NCBI RefSeq assembly: GCF_009696575.1
Contig: NZ_VULQ01000002.1
Coordinates: 237,926-301,925 of the forward strand
DNA: 64,000 bases
Direction: 5' to 3'
Source: Anaerococcus porci
GTDB taxonomy: Bacteria > Bacillota > Clostridia > Tissierellales > Peptoniphilaceae
Part shown: positions 10,150 to 18,793 of the stretch, one piece after another
Layout: each line of letters begins with the position of its first letter
Position numbering within the stretch: position 1 is the stretch's first letter
The notes under the pieces: model-generated
Seen by the model: the letters and a program-made list of their open reading frames with translations, nothing else
Databases searched by the model: none
What the model was told of the DNA's origin: nothing
Made by a program: the position numbers and the translations under genes

Positions 10150-10180
10150 TTTAAGCCGCTATTGAAATAGCAGCTTTTAT
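10150..10180 (-). terminator. Terminator of the ppk operon
   Basis: Minus-strand hairpin AAGCTGCTATTTCAATAGCGGCTT followed by AAATTTT, immediately downstream of the ppk stop. Confidence 0.7.
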
Positions 10181-10182
10181 AG

Positions 10183-12354
10183 TTATTTAAATAAATGTTT
10201 CAATCTATCAAAAAAGTTATTTTTCTTATTTTTAGAATTTTTGAATTTATTATGATTTATATTATTTGGAATTATTCTGGATTCCTTAACCTTATTTTTT
10301 TCTCTAGCTCTTTTTATGGAAATTTCTATGAATTTTTCTTGAGCAATAAGGCCTATTTTTTTCTCAACCTTTTTATACTCACCTTTAGAGTTCATCATCC
10401 TAGTCTTTACATCGTCTGCAAACATTATATCCATAAATTCAAGTATTCTCTTTTTTATATCTTTTTGATAAATAGGGCAAGCAACTTCCATCCTATTTCT
10501 TATATTTCTTGTCATGAAATCAGCAGATGATATAAACAATTTACAATTATCACTTTTCCCAAATTGATATACTCTGTGATGTTCTAAAAATCTTCCTACT
10601 ATTTGATGAACATTAACATTTTCTGTTCTATTTTTAATTCCTGGTAAAATACAAGTAATTCCTCTGATTAAAAGATCAATTTTAACCCCTTCGTTTGAGG
10701 CTTCAGATAATTTATCTATAAGTTTTCTATCTGATATAGAATTCATCTTAAGTCTTATATAGCCATCTTTTGTTTCTTTTTGCCTTTTAATTTGCTCATT
10801 TATTAACTCATCTAGTCTTTCTTGCATAGGCTTTGGAGAAACTAAAAGATGCTTATAATTTCCTTCAAGGTTTCCAATCATTATATTGTCAAAGACTTCC
10901 TTAACATCTATGCCAATTTCTTTATTTGATGTCATAAAAGAAAAGTCAGTATAAAGCTTGGCAGTTTTTTCGTTGTAATTGCCTGTTGCAACTTGGGATG
11001 TATAATTTATCTTATCATTCTTAATCCTTGTTATAAGGCAAACTTTAGAATGACACTTATAATCATCAAAACCATATACAATCTTACAACCAGCATTCTC
11101 AAGTCTAGATGACCATATTATATTGTTATTTTCATCAAATCTTGCCCTAAGTTCCATTAGAACAAATACTTCTTTACCATTTTCAGCTGCCCTTATTAAG
11201 GCCTTAGCAATTTCTGAATCTTTTGCTATCCTATATAAGGTTATTTTAATAGATATAACTGATTCATCTTCACTTGCTTCATTTAAAAGTCTTATTACTG
11301 AATCCATTGACTCATAGGGGTAAGATAAGAGTATGTCTTTTTCATCTATTTGATCAATCATTGGCCTATTCTTATCTACCATAAAGGATTCTTGTGGAGA
11401 AAATCTATTATATGAGCATTTATCAATAAGACTTTGAGGCATATCTTCTAGCATATCATAAATAAATCCTGCCCTCATGGGAGATGATGTGATAAAAACA
11501 CTTTCTTTCTTAAGAGATAATTTTTCTAAAAGTAGATTAAATACCTCTTCTTCTATCTGTTCATCTAATTCAAGTCTTACAGGTTGAAGTCTTTTGCGCC
11601 TTTTAAGCACATCTTTCATATAAGACCTATAATCAAGATCTACATCATAATCATCATCGTCATAGGAAATATCTGCATTTCTTGTAACTGACATTATGTG
11701 TTTAGATTGGCACTTATAATTATCAAATACATTTTCTCCAAACTCTTTAATTATATCCTCAAGTAATACAATTGATGTTTGGCTTACCTTAAGATATCTA
11801 TCAATCTTATCTGGTACGTAAATTATTCCAAAGTAATTCCTATCTTTTTTGTTGAGTCTTTCCTTGACTAGGTTAAAAATAACATTTATTGATAGGTTTG
11901 GTAGTCTTGGAAATGGCCTTACCCTATCTACCACTTGAAAATTTAAGATGGGCTCTATTTTTGAATCAAAATAGAATCTTGCTGTATCATAGTCTTTTTT
12001 ATCAAGGTCTGATACCTTGCTAATAAAGATTCCCTCACTCTTAAAGTCATTAATAATCCTTTTATAGACTTCATCTTTTTTTTGATATAATCTTTTACAT
12101 TCAATCATTATAGCTTCAAGTTGCTTTTCAGGTGTCATATTTGACTTATTGTCAACAGCTTTTTTCTTGAGTCTGGTCAAATCTTCTAAAGATCCTACTC
12201 TTACCATAAAAAACTCTTCTAAATTTGTATCAAAAATTGAATAAAACTTAAGCCTTTCAAAAAGTTCAACCTCTTTATCGTCTGCTTCATCTAAAACTCT
12301 CTCATTAAATTTAAGCCATGATAATTCTCTATTTTGAGTAAAAGATATATCCAT
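10183..12354 (-). CDS. ppk: Polyphosphate kinase
   Basis: 723 residues, the normal PPK1 size. It starts with the PPK N-terminal motif (FTQNRELSWLKFNERVLDEA); the middle domain and two PLD-like C-terminal domains follow. The catalytic His regions are visible: DDYKCHSKVCLITR (about residue 440) and GRFLEHHRVYQFG (about 590). It polymerises ATP gamma-phosphate into polyphosphate, reversibly. It lies four bases downstream of the Ppx/GppA gene, so synthesis and degradation enzymes are co-transcribed. The C-terminal 40 residues are lysine-rich and unlike the core. Confidence 0.95.
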   Translation of the reverse strand: MDISFTQNRELSWLKFNERVLDEADDKEVELFERLKFYSIFDTNLEEFFMVRVGSLEDLTRLKKKAVDNKSNMTPEKQLEAIMIECKRLYQKKDEVYKRIINDFKSEGIFISKVSDLDKKDYDTARFYFDSKIEPILNFQVVDRVRPFPRLPNLSINVIFNLVKERLNKKDRNYFGIIYVPDKIDRYLKVSQTSIVLLEDIIKEFGENVFDNYKCQSKHIMSVTRNADISYDDDDYDVDLDYRSYMKDVLKRRKRLQPVRLELDEQIEEEVFNLLLEKLSLKKESVFITSSPMRAGFIYDMLEDMPQSLIDKCSYNRFSPQESFMVDKNRPMIDQIDEKDILLSYPYESMDSVIRLLNEASEDESVISIKITLYRIAKDSEIAKALIRAAENGKEVFVLMELRARFDENNNIIWSSRLENAGCKIVYGFDDYKCHSKVCLITRIKNDKINYTSQVATGNYNEKTAKLYTDFSFMTSNKEIGIDVKEVFDNIMIGNLEGNYKHLLVSPKPMQERLDELINEQIKRQKETKDGYIRLKMNSISDRKLIDKLSEASNEGVKIDLLIRGITCILPGIKNRTENVNVHQIVGRFLEHHRVYQFGKSDNCKLFISSADFMTRNIRNRMEVACPIYQKDIKKRILEFMDIMFADDVKTRMMNSKGEYKKVEKKIGLIAQEKFIEISIKRAREKNKVKESRIIPNNINHNKFKNSKNKKNNFFDRLKHLFK

Positions 12355-12358
12355 AAAA

Positions 12359-13264
12359 TTATTCCTTTCTTAAAACTTTGCTATATACATACCCCTCTCT
12401 TACACCTGTTTGGCTAATATTTATAATGTCTGAATCAAAGTACTTAGCAATCTTATTAAGTATAATCATTCCTGGTATAAGAGTATGAACTCTATCAGCT
12501 TTTACAGATAAAATCAAATTTAAAAGTTTCTTACTATCATAATCTATAATATCCTTAGTCATATCTTTAAGCTTTTTTCTATCCATACTTGAATTAGACT
12601 TATCTAAATTATAATATTCATTATAAAGTTTAAGGCTAGCTCTTGCTGATCCACCTACACCACAAAGTGTATCATGATATTCCTTATAAAACTTATTTTC
12701 AACTAAAGAATTTTCAATTTCTGCTTCTATATTCTTCATATCCCTTTTATTAGGAAATAAAAAATCTACATAATCATTATAGGCTGAAAGTGAACCTGTA
12801 TTTAAAGAAGTTGATTTGATAACCTTTCCTTGTTCAATAATCACAACTTCACTAGAACCACCACCAATATCAGTTAAAACTCCCTTATCAATAGCAAGGG
12901 ATGAGTTGGCACCAATAAAGGCAAGCTTTGATTCTTCTTCACCAGATATAATTTCTATTTCAAAACCAATCTCATCTTTTACCTTTTGTAAAATCTCAGT
13001 CCTATTTGAAGAATTTCTAATTGTAGCTGTAGCAAATGGATAAACATTGTCAATCTCATCAAAATTATTAATAAGTAACTTAAATTCATTTAAAGTTTGA
13101 AGAAGCCTTTCTACTCCTTTATCATTTAACTTTCCATTTTCTATATATGACCTTAGACTTGCTCCCTCTTTTTCATTAAAAAGATTATAAATTTTGCCAT
13201 TTCGTTCCTTATAAACAGAAAGCCTAATTGTATTTGATCCTATATCTATAACTGCATATATCAT
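12359..13264 (-). CDS. ppx: Ppx/GppA family phosphatase (exopolyphosphatase)
   Basis: 301 residues, the short Ppx form made only of the two ASKHA-fold domains. Phosphate-binding loops are seen at the N-terminus (VIDIGSNTIRL) and at GVLTDIGGGSSEV (about 130), with the Glu-rich GEEE motif at about 117. It hydrolyses polyphosphate ends or pppGpp. Adjacency to ppk favours polyphosphate. First gene of the two-gene operon. Confidence 0.93.
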   Translation of the reverse strand: MIYAVIDIGSNTIRLSVYKERNGKIYNLFNEKEGASLRSYIENGKLNDKGVERLLQTLNEFKLLINNFDEIDNVYPFATATIRNSSNRTEILQKVKDEIGFEIEIISGEEESKLAFIGANSSLAIDKGVLTDIGGGSSEVVIIEQGKVIKSTSLNTGSLSAYNDYVDFLFPNKRDMKNIEAEIENSLVENKFYKEYHDTLCGVGGSARASLKLYNEYYNLDKSNSSMDRKKLKDMTKDIIDYDSKKLLNLILSVKADRVHTLIPGMIILNKIAKYFDSDIINISQTGVREGYVYSKVLRKE

Positions 13265-13318
13265 ATATATTCCCCTTTTTATTTAATTTAAATTCATGTA
13301 AAATCTATGTAATATTTT

Positions 13319-14068
13319 TTAAATATTGGCTTGTTTTACACTTATGTCCATATTCATAATTTTTTGAACCATCTTTTCAGTTACATCATTTGCATCAGTC
13401 ATATAAATCTCTATATTTGTATCTTTGCTTTCCTTGAATTTAATATTTTCACTAAGAACCTTAGCAGGATCAATTATATTTGCTTCATATAACAAGTTTT
13501 TTCTAATCTGGTCTTCAATAATTGGATAGTGAGTACAAGCCAAAATTATATTCTCTGTTTTTTTCTCATTAGCAAGCTTTAAGTAATTTTTTAGATCTCT
13601 ATCAAGCTTCTCACCTTCTATATAACCGCTTTCTATATAATCTACTAATTTTTTACAAGCTACTTCATAAACTTTTTTATTTGAATTTTCCTCAATTTTT
13701 TCTTTATAAAAATGCCTTTCACAAGTAGCTTTTGTTGCCATTACAAAAACATCACCATCGACATTTAAAGCCTCTTTTACACCTGCTTCAGATATAGATA
13801 TGAATTTTTTATTAAAATATTTTTTTAAGTCATCTAGGGCAAGAACAGACATAGTATTACAAGCAACTATAAAAAAATCTATATCTTTCTTATCTAAAAA
13901 TTTAACAATTTTTTTAGATAAGTCTTTAATTTCTTTTCTAGTCCTATTACCATATGGAATATTTTTATTGTCTCCAAGATAGTAATAGTTTGCCCTTTTT
14001 TCCTTTACTAACTCTCTAAGTACTGTAAGACCACCAAGTCCCGAGTCAAAAACTCCTATATTAGTCAT
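13319..14068 (-). CDS. murI: Glutamate racemase
   Basis: 249 residues. Starts GVFDSGLGGLTVLREL; the two catalytic cysteines are in ACNTMS (about 70) and ACTHYP (about 180). It makes D-glutamate for peptidoglycan. The start overlaps the stop of ispE (ATGACTAA), showing translational coupling. Confidence 0.95.
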   Translation of the reverse strand: MTNIGVFDSGLGGLTVLRELVKEKRANYYYLGDNKNIPYGNRTRKEIKDLSKKIVKFLDKKDIDFFIVACNTMSVLALDDLKKYFNKKFISISEAGVKEALNVDGDVFVMATKATCERHFYKEKIEENSNKKVYEVACKKLVDYIESGYIEGEKLDRDLKNYLKLANEKKTENIILACTHYPIIEDQIRKNLLYEANIIDPAKVLSENIKFKESKDTNIEIYMTDANDVTEKMVQKIMNMDISVKQANI

Positions 14069-14897
14069 CTATTAAACTCACCCTTTCTACAAATTTATAC
14101 TTATTTATTAGATTTTCATATGCCTTACTAATATCATCTTCATCAAAAAATATAGCAAAAATACTTGCACCACTCCCACTTAGAAGAGCTTTTTCACATT
14201 TAAAATTATAAAGACTATCTCTTATTTCTCTAAGATGAGGATATGCTTCATACACCACATCTTCCATGACATTTTCAAATTTTTTTACAACAGATTTTCG
14301 AGAATTTTCGAGACCCTTTATAAGTTTAATATTATCAATTGTGCCATAATCTTTAAGCCTATCGTAAACAAACTTAGATGATATTTGAGTCCCATCATTT
14401 ATAAGAAGTATTTTCATATCAAGATTTATATCAAATGGAGTCAAAATCTCACCAATACCTTGAGCTCTTGCTGACTTTTTTAAAAAGAAAAAAGGTATAT
14501 CTGCACCAAGTTTTTTTCCTAAATTAAATAAACCCTCCATGGATAAATTTAGATTCCATAAGTCGTTTAAAGCCATTAAAGTTTCTGCACAATTGGTTGA
14601 ACCTCCTGCAAGACCCGCTGCTATGGGTATATTTTTTTCAAGTACAATATCAAGACCTGGATCTTCTACCTTGTCCTTAAGTAAATCCCAAGCCTTATAT
14701 ATAAGATTATCACTAATATTATCTAATTCTTTTTTATTTGTTTTAATATTTAACTTTCCATTTTTATTTTTATTTATTATTAACTTATCATATAAACTAA
14801 TCCTTGTCATAATGCTATCAATCTCATGATAACCATCCTCTCTTTTGTAAAGAGAATCAAGGCTTAAGTTAATTTTAGCATAACATTTTCTTTCCAT
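14061..14897 (-). CDS. ispE: 4-diphosphocytidyl-2-C-methyl-D-erythritol kinase
   Basis: 278 residues from the ATG at 14897, chosen because GAGG lies seven bases upstream; a start nine codons earlier lacks one. GHMP kinase motifs: AKINLSL at the N-terminus, PIAAGLAGGSTN (ATP-binding loop, about 95-106) and LLSGSGAS near the C-terminus. It phosphorylates CDP-ME in the MEP isoprenoid pathway. Co-transcribed with murI. Confidence 0.94.
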   Translation of the reverse strand: MERKCYAKINLSLDSLYKREDGYHEIDSIMTRISLYDKLIINKNKNGKLNIKTNKKELDNISDNLIYKAWDLLKDKVEDPGLDIVLEKNIPIAAGLAGGSTNCAETLMALNDLWNLNLSMEGLFNLGKKLGADIPFFFLKKSARAQGIGEILTPFDINLDMKILLINDGTQISSKFVYDRLKDYGTIDNIKLIKGLENSRKSVVKKFENVMEDVVYEAYPHLREIRDSLYNFKCEKALLSGSGASIFAIFFDEDDISKAYENLINKYKFVERVSLIDD

Positions 14898-14924
14898 AAT
14901 TACCTCATTACAATTATACCACAA

Positions 14925-15451
14925 GGATTTTCCAATAAAAACTTGATTATTTAGCTAATCAGCATGTAAAAAACGTATTAAAGAAAATTTAGTAAAAATC
15001 AGAATTTATTTAGATATTGCTTAAACGATAAGAAAGATAAAAACCGCATTGTCATATTCAACTAATAATGTTACATTAAAGGAATATAAAAAACAGAAAG
15101 AAAAATCAAAAAATATATTCTTTATGAAAATAATTAGAAAATAAATTTAAAAAATGGCAATTACAAAACGCCAAAAATATAAAATAATAAATCTACTTCG
15201 CCACAAAAAGAAAATTTAATAGGAGTTTTTGAAAATCTTATCCTTAAATAATAGAGAAAATCATATTGAAAGCTACAAAATTTTTAAAGAGAAAAAGAAA
15301 CTTATACAATTAAATATTAGAACTACAATAAGGAGAATATGAAATACAAAAAAATAAAATATTAATTAAATAAAATTTAAAAATATAGCAAAAACTTGAA
15401 TTATTTTTAAAATATGATATAATAAATAAAACAAAAAGGAGTGATAAGATT
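14925..15451. other. AT-rich intergenic stretch with no supported gene
   Basis: 527 bases without a credible reading frame, tRNA or hairpin terminator on either strand. It contains the upstream region of ispE (minus) and, at its right end, the ribosome-binding site AAAAAGGAGTG of the following plus-strand gene with a TATAAT-like ATGATATAATAAAT at about 15413-15426. Confidence 0.6.
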
Positions 15452-15739
15452 ATGAAAAATGATTGGATATTTAATCTTGATGACAATGAGATATCCTTTA
15501 TAAAGCAATTTATTTTAGAATCAGGTTCATTGAAGAGTATAGCGAAGTATTATGATACTTCTTATCACATTATTAGAAATAATCTCAATCAGCTAATTGA
15601 AAAAATAGAGCTTATGGAAACAGATGAAGATCCATATATTAAATTTATCAAATCTTTAGCATTACAGGATAAATATGATTATGACACAACAAAAAAGTTA
15701 ATTGATAAATATAGGGAAAGGAGTCAAGAAAATGAATAA
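15452..15739 (+). CDS. Small HTH-like protein (DUF2089-type), host
   Basis: 95 residues. The pattern FIKQFILESGSLKSIAKYYD, followed by a second helix (SYHIIRNNLNQLIEKIEL), resembles the DUF2089-type helix-turn-helix proteins often encoded next to small membrane proteins in Bacillota. It overlaps the start of the next gene by eight bases. Probably a regulator acting with that partner; the family assignment is from memory of the motif. Confidence 0.65.
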   Translation: MKNDWIFNLDDNEISFIKQFILESGSLKSIAKYYDTSYHIIRNNLNQLIEKIELMETDEDPYIKFIKSLALQDKYDYDTTKKLIDKYRERSQENE

Positions 15740-16004
15740 AGAATTATTGATACTTGTTATAATTTTTGGAGTTATATTTGCAGGACTTGAGATTCAACTT
15801 GTAAAAAAGAAGAAAATGAACAGATGGATTTTGCCAATTATTGTTTGGACTATTTCTATTATAGTTGCAATTCCATATTCTCTAACATTAGTAGCATTCC
15901 CATCATTATTACAAGCGCTTATGATAATTTGTTTTTACATTGAGGATTGTTTTTTTATCAGAAAAAATACCGCTGCTGATAAAATGAAAATAAAGAATTT
16001 GTAA
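15732..16004 (+). CDS. Small membrane protein, three hydrophobic segments
   Basis: 90 residues from the ATG at 15732, which overlaps the preceding stop and has AAAGGAGT upstream. Hydrophobic segments at about 4-20, 33-49 and 53-73 with basic loops (KKKKMNRW, FIRKN). Co-transcribed with the HTH-like gene. No family recognised beyond that pairing. Confidence 0.7.
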   Translation: MNKELLILVIIFGVIFAGLEIQLVKKKKMNRWILPIIVWTISIIVAIPYSLTLVAFPSLLQALMIICFYIEDCFFIRKNTAADKMKIKNL

Positions 16005-16063
16005 TAGCATAAATTTAACGTTGCAACTGATTTTGTGATTAAAAAACTTAATCCAAATGAGTC

Positions 16064-16099
16064 TAACAGTAAATCAAAAAAGGTTTACTGTTTTTTTAT
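16064..16099 (+). terminator. Rho-independent terminator
   Basis: Hairpin ACAGTAAA-TCAAAAAAGG-TTTACTGT followed by seven T, ending the two-gene plus-strand operon just before the prophage. Confidence 0.85.
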
Positions 16100-16254
16100 T
16101 TGTTTAAAAACTTAAAAGATGAAACATGAAAGAAATACCGCAAAACATTCAATTATGGATATTAAAAAGACAAAATATAGTGTAAACCTATACTATCCTT
16201 TAAAAATTAAAATATAACAACTACAGAAAGGTTCTGAAAACAATGGCAAGTCAC

Positions 16255-16321
16255 AAATAAGACAGCCTATAAACATTTAAAATAAGCTATCTTGCAAAAA
16301 ATGGCGCGGCATTGAGGATTC
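16255..16321. repeat. attL, 67-bp core repeat
   Basis: Identical to 62207-62273. It contains the last 21 bases of tRNA-Arg (to its CCA) and the tRNA's hairpin terminator. On this side the tRNA is only a 3' fragment. The sequence left of it (TCAC) is host; right of it is phage. Confidence 0.93.
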
Positions 16322-16424
16322 TCATAAACTAAATTCTATATAACCATATATAGCTTTATATATAGAAAAATGAATATTTAATTAAAACCGTTAAAACCAT
16401 ATTACCATATATAATATTAAATAA

Positions 16425-16450
16425 CGTAACAACAATCGTAACACGTAACA
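16425..16450. promoter_or_regulatory. Putative integrase arm-type sites (left arm)
   Basis: Three same-orientation copies of CGTAACA at 16425-16431, 16437-16443 and 16444-16450. Two more copies flank the core on the right (62182-62200). Their pairing with both att ends suggests arm-binding sites of the tyrosine integrase. Confidence 0.6.
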
Positions 16451-16467
16451 AAAAGACAATAGTAAAA

Positions 16468-16489
16468 TATAGGGAGCAAACAAGCTCCC
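16468..16489 (-). terminator. Terminator of micropeptide cassette 1
   Basis: Minus-strand hairpin GGGAGCTTGTTTGCTCCC followed by TATATTTT, directly after the stop at 16490. Confidence 0.75.
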
Positions 16490-16681
16490 TCATTTATTTA
16501 ATATTTTTCTTCTTTCCTCTAACAATTCAATTAAATCATCTAGATCTTTCTCATCTGAATATTCATTAATAAATCTTTTAGCCTGAGACCTTAATTGATA
16601 GATTTTATTCTTCTCTTTGTTTTTTTCTCTCCATCTTTCATTGGCTTTTCTTTGTGCTTCACTTGTTTTATTCTCTGACAT
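16490..16681 (-). CDS. Cassette 1 protein c, 63-residue TSEAQ-type small protein
   Basis: Charged helical protein of 63 residues. It shares the N-terminal pattern TS-AQ-A-(N/S)-(E/R)-(R/K)W--KN and a C-terminal LDDLIELLEERR-like helix with 17215-17400 and 47289-47474. It is the third gene of a three-micropeptide operon (with 16690-16797 and 16835-16930), preceded by AGGAGG. Function unknown. Its basic, helical character would suit DNA binding, possibly to the palindrome in its own promoter, but this is inference. Confidence 0.7.
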   Translation of the reverse strand: MSENKTSEAQRKANERWREKNKEKNKIYQLRSQAKRFINEYSDEKDLDDLIELLEERRKILNK

Positions 16682-16689
16682 AATACCTC

Positions 16690-16797
16690 CTAGAAATATA
16701 CTTTTTTAATCAAGATAACAATTAATATAAATATAATGAAATTAATTGTACTTTCAACTGTAGGCTTTACTAGTTTGCATTCAAATTTGAACTTCAT
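16690..16797 (-). CDS. Cassette 1 peptide b, 35-residue membrane peptide
   Basis: Short basic/aromatic N-terminus (MKFKFECKLVK) then one hydrophobic segment (INFIIFILIVILI) ending KKVYF. It corresponds in position and build to 47476-47586 (MKIKVDLSWEKPS...). Stop codon overlaps the AGGAGG of the next gene. A small membrane peptide or type I-like toxin is possible. Confidence 0.5.
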   Translation of the reverse strand: MKFKFECKLVKPTVESTINFIIFILIVILIKKVYF

Positions 16798-16834
16798 AAT
16801 TTCATAAGTATAATGATTGTGAATAGTCAAAGGC

Positions 16835-16930
16835 TTAAGAGCCTTTAACTATTTCTAGTTCAATTTGGAAAATAAAGATTGTAATGGTAATTTTCAAAGT
16901 CTTTATTTTCCATTTTTTTAATTCAATCAT
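16835..16930 (-). CDS. Cassette 1 peptide a, 31-residue peptide
   Basis: Starts at 16930 after AAAGGAGGATAGTATA. The sequence ends FQIELEIVKGS, matching the end of the cassette 3 peptide (ending LIIKIVRG). A hairpin with AAAGGC/GCCTTT (16829-16846) overlaps its stop. Function unknown; kept because the same architecture recurs. Confidence 0.5.
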   Translation of the reverse strand: MIELKKWKIKTLKITITIFIFQIELEIVKGS

Positions 16931-16953
16931 TATACTATCCTCCTTTCATTATT

Positions 16954-16982
16954 AGTATACCCTATAGGGTATATATTGTCAA
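16954..16982 (-). promoter_or_regulatory. Cassette 1 promoter with palindromic operator
   Basis: TTGACA (16982-16977), 17-bp spacer, TATACT (16959-16954). A perfect 18-bp palindrome, TATACCCTATAGGGTATA (16956-16973), fills the spacer and suggests repression at this promoter. Confidence 0.75.
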
Positions 16983-17214
16983 ATATTTTGATAAATTATT
17001 TTTATTATGCTTTTTATTCTTGAAATTCCAATAACACTTCATATTTTATGATTTAAGACAATTTATTTAGTGAGTATACCTTATCCTATTACTTTAATTT
17101 AAAAATAAGCAATTACATATAAAATACAAAAAAATATCTATATATAGCGTATGGCTTTATTAAAATTTATTAAATCAATAATAGCCACTATAATGAAATA
17201 GCGGCTATTTAAAC

Positions 17215-17400
17215 TTAATTATCCTTTAACTTTTCTTCCCTTTCAGAAATCAATAATCTCAACTCCTCCAAATCATCAAGTGTAGCTTTATTTCTTATAA
17301 ACCCCCTAGCTGCACTCCTAGCGTTAAGATATCTTGTATACTCCCTATTCTTATCCTGCCATTTTTTATTAGCTTCTGTTTGACTACTATTCTTATTCAT
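17215..17400 (-). CDS. Cassette 2 protein c, 61-residue TSEAQ-type small protein
   Basis: Paralogue of 16490-16681 and 47289-47474: SQTEANKKWQDKN at the N-terminus, then SAARGFIRN and a final LDDLEELRLLISER helix. Third gene of its operon, preceded by AGGAGAATG. Function unknown. Confidence 0.7.
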   Translation of the reverse strand: MNKNSSQTEANKKWQDKNREYTRYLNARSAARGFIRNKATLDDLEELRLLISEREEKLKDN

Positions 17401-17408
17401 ACATTCTC

Positions 17409-17495
17409 CTACCTTTTCTTAGAATTGCTATAAGCTTTTATTGAGATAACTAAAGCTACTACTGATATTATTAAAGTTATAATCCTTAAAGTCAT
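17409..17495 (-). CDS. Cassette 2 peptide b, 28-residue membrane peptide
   Basis: MTLRIITLIISVVALVISIK then YSNSKKR: one membrane span and a basic tail, the build of small type I toxins and other membrane micropeptides. Lies between peptide a and the 61-residue protein. Start codon context is weak, so confidence is moderate. Confidence 0.45.
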   Translation of the reverse strand: MTLRIITLIISVVALVISIKAYSNSKKR

Positions 17496-17552
17496 TTGCT
17501 TTTAACAATGGATGAAGTATTATATTATTGACCCCATAAGGGGGAAGGATAA

Positions 17553-17648
17553 TTATTTATCCTTCTTGCTTGCCTTGTACTGTATGATAGCAGTTGTTAG
17601 TGTTACTATCGCAGTTACAAGGCTTATTATTTTTTCAATAATATCCAT
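17553..17648 (-). CDS. Cassette 2 peptide a, 31-residue membrane peptide
   Basis: MDIIEKIISLVTAIVTLTTA followed by IIQYKASKKDK, after AGAAAGGAGGTAAGC. A single amphipathic/hydrophobic segment with a charged tail, like Fst/Ldr-type toxins. A hairpin (AAGGATAAATAATTATCCTT) overlaps its end. Confidence 0.55.
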   Translation of the reverse strand: MDIIEKIISLVTAIVTLTTAIIQYKASKKDK

Positions 17649-17672
17649 TGCTTACCTCCTTTCTATATTTAT

Positions 17673-17701
17673 ATTATACTATCGATAGTAAAATATATCA
17701 A
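17673..17701 (-). promoter_or_regulatory. Cassette 2 promoter with palindromic operator
   Basis: TTGATA (17701-17696), 17-bp spacer, TATAAT (17678-17673). The perfect palindrome TACTATCGATAGTA (17677-17690) overlaps spacer and -10, matching the design of cassette 1 with a different sequence. Confidence 0.75.
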
Positions 17702-17767
17702 GTGCTTTTATAAAAAACAAGCACACAAAAAAAGACCACCAGTAAAAAGCCAGTGGTCATTCTACAA

Positions 17768-18682
17768 TTACTTAATCAAATCTCTTTTATATTCATCTTT
17801 CTTTACAAAAAGATTCCACCCCTCTAAGGTATTAATACTCAAATTTCTACAAGGCTTATCCAATAAACCAAGTTCAATATATTTTTTGGAAATAACCTCA
17901 GTCAAATCTTCTTTTAACTTCTTATCCACAAAAAACATATTCAATGACCTTTCAAGGTTTATCAAATTGTAAAATCTTAAAAGAGTAATAGCCTTGCTAT
18001 CCTTATTTTCTTTTACTTCAAAAATATTGAAATACTTATCAACTTCATTATTGCACTTATCTAAAAGACCAAAATATTTCAAAATATTTTTAACCTCATC
18101 AAAGTTTAAAACATATAAACTACTTATTCTATTAGAAATATTAGTATTCTCAAGCTTAAATTTATATAATTCAGACTTTTCAAGTAAAGTTCCTATCTTA
18201 TACGCTCTAATGTGAAGATTTAAAGTAGATTTTTCAAAATCAGTTAAATAAACCAAATCATTTACAGTCATAACAGGCTTACCCTTATATGTTTTCTTAA
18301 CAAGTTTGTAAGGCTCTAGTTCTAATTGTTGATAAGTTTGTTCTTTTTCTCTAAAATAACAATTTACTAATTGCCTTTGAACCTCCCAAGCCAAATCATC
18401 AGTAAAAGATTTTACTAACATTAGGTATCCGCTTTCTGTGAAAAAGTATTGCCCTTTAGGTGGTATATTTGAATGTACGAATTTCGTACATTTAGCATTT
18501 TCAACAGTTACAAGATAATAATCTTCATTTTCTATAAAATGTTTTTGGTTCTTATAAAAATTTCTTCTTGCTGTTCCTGATACTCTTTCATGCACCAAGT
18601 CTATATCTTTAAAAGTTACTACTGGTTGGTTATTGTATAATTTTCTTTCTATACTGTTATTGTTAATTGTTATGTTGTTCAT
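17768..18682 (-). CDS. Antirepressor A: ORF6N domain plus shared C-terminal domain
   Basis: 304 residues. Residues about 8-115 form an ORF6N DNA-binding domain (PVVTFKDIDLVHER, FFTESGYLMLVKSFTDDLAW). From about residue 125 (ELEPYKLVKKTYKGKPVMTV) to the end it is paralogous to 38998-39924, which carries a different N-terminal domain. Antirepressors bind and inactivate phage repressors. The upstream RHH gene and the opposite-strand RNA in the leader recall the P22 immI region. RBS AGGAG lies 12 bases upstream. Confidence 0.85.
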   Translation of the reverse strand: MNNITINNNSIERKLYNNQPVVTFKDIDLVHERVSGTARRNFYKNQKHFIENEDYYLVTVENAKCTKFVHSNIPPKGQYFFTESGYLMLVKSFTDDLAWEVQRQLVNCYFREKEQTYQQLELEPYKLVKKTYKGKPVMTVNDLVYLTDFEKSTLNLHIRAYKIGTLLEKSELYKFKLENTNISNRISSLYVLNFDEVKNILKYFGLLDKCNNEVDKYFNIFEVKENKDSKAITLLRFYNLINLERSLNMFFVDKKLKEDLTEVISKKYIELGLLDKPCRNLSINTLEGWNLFVKKDEYKRDLIK

Positions 18683-18704
18683 TTATATTTTAACTCCTAT
18701 ATGG

Positions 18705-18790
18705 TATAATAAGAGTAACGATATTTTATATGTCGTTACCTAAGAGATAGTTTGCCTATTTTGTTCATTTGTCAATCTATCTCTTTTTTT
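18705..18790 (+). ncRNA. Candidate antisense RNA in the antirepressor A leader
   Basis: Plus-strand TATAAT (18705-18710) with a weak -35 (TTTATA, 18682-18687) precedes a hairpin (GTAACGA/TCGTTAC, 18715-18739) and a terminator AGAGATAG...CTATCTCT then six T (18743-18790). The RNA of about 75 nt would be antisense to the 5' leader of antirepressor A. The same layout occurs at 39957-40020. In P22, sar RNA controls ant in this way. Confidence 0.5.
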
Positions 18791-18793
18791 ATT

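Noticed and set aside
10183..14897. A vancomycin-resistance or stress island around the VanY-like, ppk and ppx genes
   Set aside because: No vanHAX, two-component or mobile genes; ordinary housekeeping context.
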